16,414 bases of DNA from Clostridiales bacterium (lineage in GTDB: Bacteria > Bacillota > Clostridia > Lachnospirales > Lachnospiraceae), in the NCBI GenBank assembly GCA_019420425.1, contig JAHZHG010000006.1, positions 7,253-23,666 on the forward strand, given 5' to 3'. Below, piece by piece: positions 13,787 through 16,414 of the stretch. The translations under genes were made by a program, and so were the position numbers. Position 1 is the first letter of the stretch. Each line of letters starts with the position of its first letter. The notes under the pieces are model-generated. The model had not been told where the DNA came from. It was given only the letters and a program-made list of their open reading frames with translations, and did no database searches.

Positions 13787-15144
13787 TCATTTCCCCATAC
13801 AGAACTTTCCGAATATTTCGTTTACCAGATCCTCACCCACCGATTCTCCGATGATTTTTCCCAGCTTCTCATAGGCGTTCATCAGATCAATGGAATAGAA
13901 ATCTTCAGGCATTCCTGCTTCTATGCTGGCTTTTACCTGGAGCAGGCTTTCCCTTGCTTCATGCAGTAAATTTTTGTGTCGGATATTTGTTATATATACC
14001 TCATCGTTAAAAGAAATATTTCCTGCAAAAAACAGATCCTTAATTTTCTGGGCCAGCTCGTCGATTCCCTGCTCCTTCTTTGCAGAGATGGATACAATGG
14101 GGTGATCTGTTTTTTTCATGAAGTCGGCTTCGGTGATTTTATGATCCAAATCCATTTTGTTCAGCAATATAATAGCTGTCTTTTCGTCCAGGAGAGAAAG
14201 AATTTCTTCATCGCTCTCATCCAGCGGACTGGAGGAATCTGCAACATAAAGAACAAGATCTGCCTTTTCCACGGCTTCCCTGGCTTTTTCTACACCGATC
14301 TGCTCTACGATGTCCTCTGTACTGCGTATACCTGCCGTATCCAGCAGATTCAGCGTCATTCCCTGAATAGAAATCGTTTCCTGGAGAACATCCCGCGTAG
14401 TACCGGCAATATCGGTGACAATGGCCCGCTCCTCTCCCACCAGTGCATTCAGCAGGGTGGATTTGCCGGCGTTAGGCTTTCCGACAATAGCGGTACATAT
14501 CCCCTCCGTCAGACGTTTTCCATTCTGGAAGGAGTCGATCAGCTTTTGGATTTCCCTTAGCCAGCGGCTGTTTTTTTCTTCTAATTCTGCCGGATAATCG
14601 TCCAGGCTGATATGCTCCGGGTCATCCAGGGCTGACTCGATAAACGCAATATCGTATATCAGCTCTTCTCTGAGCGTGCGGATGCGCTCCAGAACCGCGC
14701 CTTTTAGCTGGCTGACTGAGCTTTTCAGGGCATATGCATTTTTTGCCTGGATCACATCCATTACTGCCTCAGCCTGGGATAAATCCAGACGGCCGTTTAA
14801 AAATGCCCGCTTGGTAAATTCTCCCGGTTTACCGCATAGACTCCGCCATGGCAATTGATTTCAACCGTATCCTCGGCGGTAAAGCTCTTTGGCGCGCGCA
14901 TTATGGAAATAAGCACTTCATCGATCAGCTCGTCTCCATCGTAAATATATCCGTAATGGATGGTATTTCCCGGCTGGAGGGACAGCTTCTTTTTTCCTCC
15001 CGGAGAACGGTAAACCCGGTCAGCAACAGAAAAAGCCTCCGGCCCGCTGACCCGGACAATTCCTATTCCCGCCTGCCCTGATGCCGTGGAAACGGCGGCT
15101 ATAGTATCCGTTTTGATTTTTTCTGTATCTGCTGATGAATTCAT
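13787..15144 (-). pseudogene. mnmE: mnmE (trmE), tRNA U34 modification GTPase, disrupted by an internal deletion
   Basis: MnmE is the GTPase partner of MnmG. The N-terminal tetrahydrofolate-binding domain (from ATG 15144, AAGGAG 6 nt upstream) runs normally through DTIAAVSTASGQAGIGIVRV and VEINCHGGVYAV (residue 105), then shifts frame and stops at 14797. The rest continues in another frame from about 14827: PGEFTKRAFLNGRLDLSQAE, G1 GKPNAGKST, G2 region TDIAGTTRD, G3 DTAG, G4 NKMD, and C-terminal FCMGK with the essential Cys. Compared with Bacillus MnmE about 16 residues (about 46 nt) are missing at the junction near 14828. With them the length would be about 467, normal for MnmE. The ATG at 14854 that opens the second frame lies within the shifted HGG codons and has no ribosome-binding site, so re-initiation is unlikely. 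An assembly error remains possible. Confidence 0.85.
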
Positions 15145-15183
15145 TTTCTTCTCCTTTTCCCTGTGAAGGTACGGAACAGTTAC

Positions 15184-15240
15184 AAAAAATGTTATTCCCG
15201 GTAAGTCCATATGAGATTTTACACAGGAATAACATTTTTT
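15184..15240 (-). terminator. Rho-independent terminator between khpB and mnmE
   Basis: A perfect 15-bp stem (15184-15198 with 15226-15240), AATGTTATTCC/GGAATAACATT extended by A/T runs, encloses a 27-nt loop. Six T end the minus-strand copy and T-rich sequence follows on the plus side, so it can act both ways. It begins 9 nt past the khpB stop. I see no clear promoter for mnmE between it and 15144, so mnmE may rely on read-through or on a weak promoter inside the loop (TGTAAAAT on the minus strand). Confidence 0.8.
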
Positions 15241-15248
15241 ATTTTTTC

Positions 15249-16130
15249 TTATTTATCTGTTCTTTCTGGCCTTTCTTGTTTTTTCAGCGTAACCACTACC
15301 TTTCTGCACGGCTCTTCGCCTTCGCTGTGTGTGGTTACATATGGATCATTCTGTAATGCGGAATGGATGATTCTGCGTTCATAGGGATTCATCGGCTCCA
15401 GGAATACGGGACGCCTTGTCTTTTTTACCTTGAATGCAATGTTTTTTGCCAGGTTTTCCAGGGTAGCCTTTCTTCTGCTCCGGTAGTTCTCCGTATCCAG
15501 CTTAACACGGACATAGGAGGACTTTCCTTTGTTGACTACCAGGCTTACCAGATACTGCAGGGAATCCAGGGTCTGTCCTCTTTTACCAATAAGCACGCCC
15601 ATCTCTTCGCCGTCCATGTTGATCTCCAGCGCATCATCCCTGAACTCTGCGGTGATCTCCACCTCGGTATCCATCGTTTTAAATACAGCCTTTAAAAATT
15701 CAATTGCTTTGGCTTCTGCTTCCTTGGGATCAACGGGGGTTTTCGGTATTTTCACCGGTTTTGCTTCAAGGGAAACAGGCGCTGCTTCTTTAACTTCCTT
15801 TTTCTCTGGTTTTTTTACTTCTTTTTTTAATTCTTTACTGGCTTCTTTGTTTTCCTTTTTTACTTCTTTTTTCAATTCTTTCCTGACTTCTTTTTTCTCC
15901 GGCTTCTTTACCGGTTTGGTATCCGCGAATACCTCTTTCATCAGATCCTCATCAGAAATCTTTTTCTTTGCTTCGATCACCGCTTTTTTTCCGCCGATGC
16001 CGAAAAATCCGGAGGTTCCACGCTCAAGGATATGATATTCAATATTATCACTGCTGGTTCCCAACTGGATAGATGCCTCTGTGATTGCATCTTCTACTGT
16101 TTTTGCAGTTACTCTGATAAATTCATCCAT
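15249..16130 (-). CDS. khpB: KhpB/Jag (EloR) RNA-binding protein with Jag-N, KH and R3H domains
   Basis: A 293-residue RNA-binding protein. Jag-N is at about 1-50 (FIRVTAKTVEDAITEASIQLG and the GTSGFFGIGGKKA motif). Then come a highly charged Lys/Glu linker (about 72-118), a KH domain with VLIGKRGQTLDSLQYLVS (about 179-196), and an R3H domain with Arg252 and His256 in NPYERRIIHSAL. In other Firmicutes KhpB pairs with KhpA and influences cell elongation and division through RNA binding. I prefer the ATG at 16130, which has AGGGGGA 7 nt upstream; an in-frame GTG at 16136 is only 1 nt from it. It follows yidC by 12 nt, the standard arrangement, and ends at a terminator. The linker contains the repeated block KELKKEVKK. 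Confidence 0.95.
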   Translation of the reverse strand: MDEFIRVTAKTVEDAITEASIQLGTSSDNIEYHILERGTSGFFGIGGKKAVIEAKKKISDEDLMKEVFADTKPVKKPEKKEVRKELKKEVKKENKEASKELKKEVKKPEKKEVKEAAPVSLEAKPVKIPKTPVDPKEAEAKAIEFLKAVFKTMDTEVEITAEFRDDALEINMDGEEMGVLIGKRGQTLDSLQYLVSLVVNKGKSSYVRVKLDTENYRSRRKATLENLAKNIAFKVKKTRRPVFLEPMNPYERRIIHSALQNDPYVTTHSEGEEPCRKVVVTLKKQERPERTDK

Positions 16131-16142
16131 GCCCACATCCCC

Positions 16143-16414
16143 CTATTTCTTTTTATTATTCTTTTCGTTGTACTGCTGTACCATCTGCGCCTTTGCTGCC
16201 AGGCTGCCCGGTTTTGCCTTGCTTGTACTCTTGTAAAACTCTGTGGACGTATTTCTCTGCTTTGCCAGATCTTCCACTGAGGTCTGCTTTTTCTCGATGT
16301 TTTTGGTCGTTGTCCTGGCTGTGTTGGTAATCTTCTGGGGAGGAAGCCCCTGCTTCTCTCTCTTCTTATTCATCTTTTCCATGTTTTTCTTTACCATCTC
16401 ATCCAGGGCAAGCC
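16143..16414 (-). CDS. yidC: Membrane protein insertase YidC/Oxa1 (C-terminal end only)
   Basis: The frame is open from the right edge to the stop at 16143, about 90 codons. It shows only the cytoplasmic tail: NMEKMNKKREKQGLPPQKI followed by a basic, Ser/Thr-rich end finishing NEKNNKKK. This KKNxEKxNKKRxKxGLPP pattern and the position directly before khpB identify the YidC C-terminus; no membrane segments fall within the window. The basic tail helps ribosome binding in YidC proteins. Confidence 0.85.
   Translation of the reverse strand, partial: LALDEMVKKNMEKMNKKREKQGLPPQKITNTARTTTKNIEKKQTSVEDLAKQRNTSTEFYKSTSKAKPGSLAAKAQMVQQYNEKNNKKK

Noticed and set aside
14797..14854. Programmed frameshift or re-initiation at the overlap of the two mnmE frames
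   Set aside because: About 16 conserved residues are missing as well, no slippery site or ribosome-binding site is seen, and MnmE is not known to be made this way.

Overview
The window looks like the chromosomal origin-proximal region of a Lachnospiraceae-type Clostridia bacterium (Firmicutes). This is inferred from the gene order and from family content typical of that group: DUF3881 beside serS, DUF4446 behind parAB, and a KhpB/Jag with a long Lys/Glu linker. Almost everything is on the minus strand. Read from the right edge leftwards the order is yidC (3' end), khpB/jag, mnmE, mnmG, rsmG, then a break, then parA, parB, DUF4446, serS, DUF3881, tRNA-Arg(CCT), a Y-family DNA polymerase, a YolD-like gene, and two 2-hydroxyacyl-CoA dehydratase family subunits, the second cut by the left edge. 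By the usual clostridial order, rnpA, rpmH and dnaA/oriC should lie just beyond the right edge.

Right part (11.2-16.4 kb): the membrane-insertase, RNA-modification and segregation block next to the origin. mnmG and khpB are intact. mnmE and rsmG each appear broken by an internal deletion of roughly 50 nt that removes about 16-17 conserved codons and shifts the frame. That would remove the partner of MnmG (tRNA U34 modification) and the 16S rRNA m7G527 methyltransferase. The window alone cannot separate real decay from an assembly error.

Middle (8.8-11.2 kb): two perfect 16-bp parS sites 45 bp apart stand just upstream of the parA promoter, and a third near-perfect site (14/16) lies inside rsmG. 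Next to the twin parS is a gene-free island of about 0.95 kb (9083-10044) built almost entirely of nested inverted and direct repeats. It holds two large hairpin elements, one closed by a perfect 25-bp inverted repeat and one with arms of about 50 bp, bracketed by oppositely oriented arrays of a 52-bp unit. It is the most unusual structure here and looks like a nest of non-autonomous palindromic elements. After it comes the only plus-strand gene, a membrane-anchored alpha/beta-hydrolase-fold protein with a degenerate catalytic elbow.

Left part (1-8.8 kb): parAB with DUF4446 and its terminator; serS with its own promoter and no T-box leader; DUF3881; a tRNA-Arg(CCT) with its own promoter and terminator but two stem mismatches and no encoded CCA; an error-prone polymerase/YolD pair; and a visibly more GC-rich 2-hydroxyacyl-CoA dehydratase operon behind a good sigma-A-type promoter.
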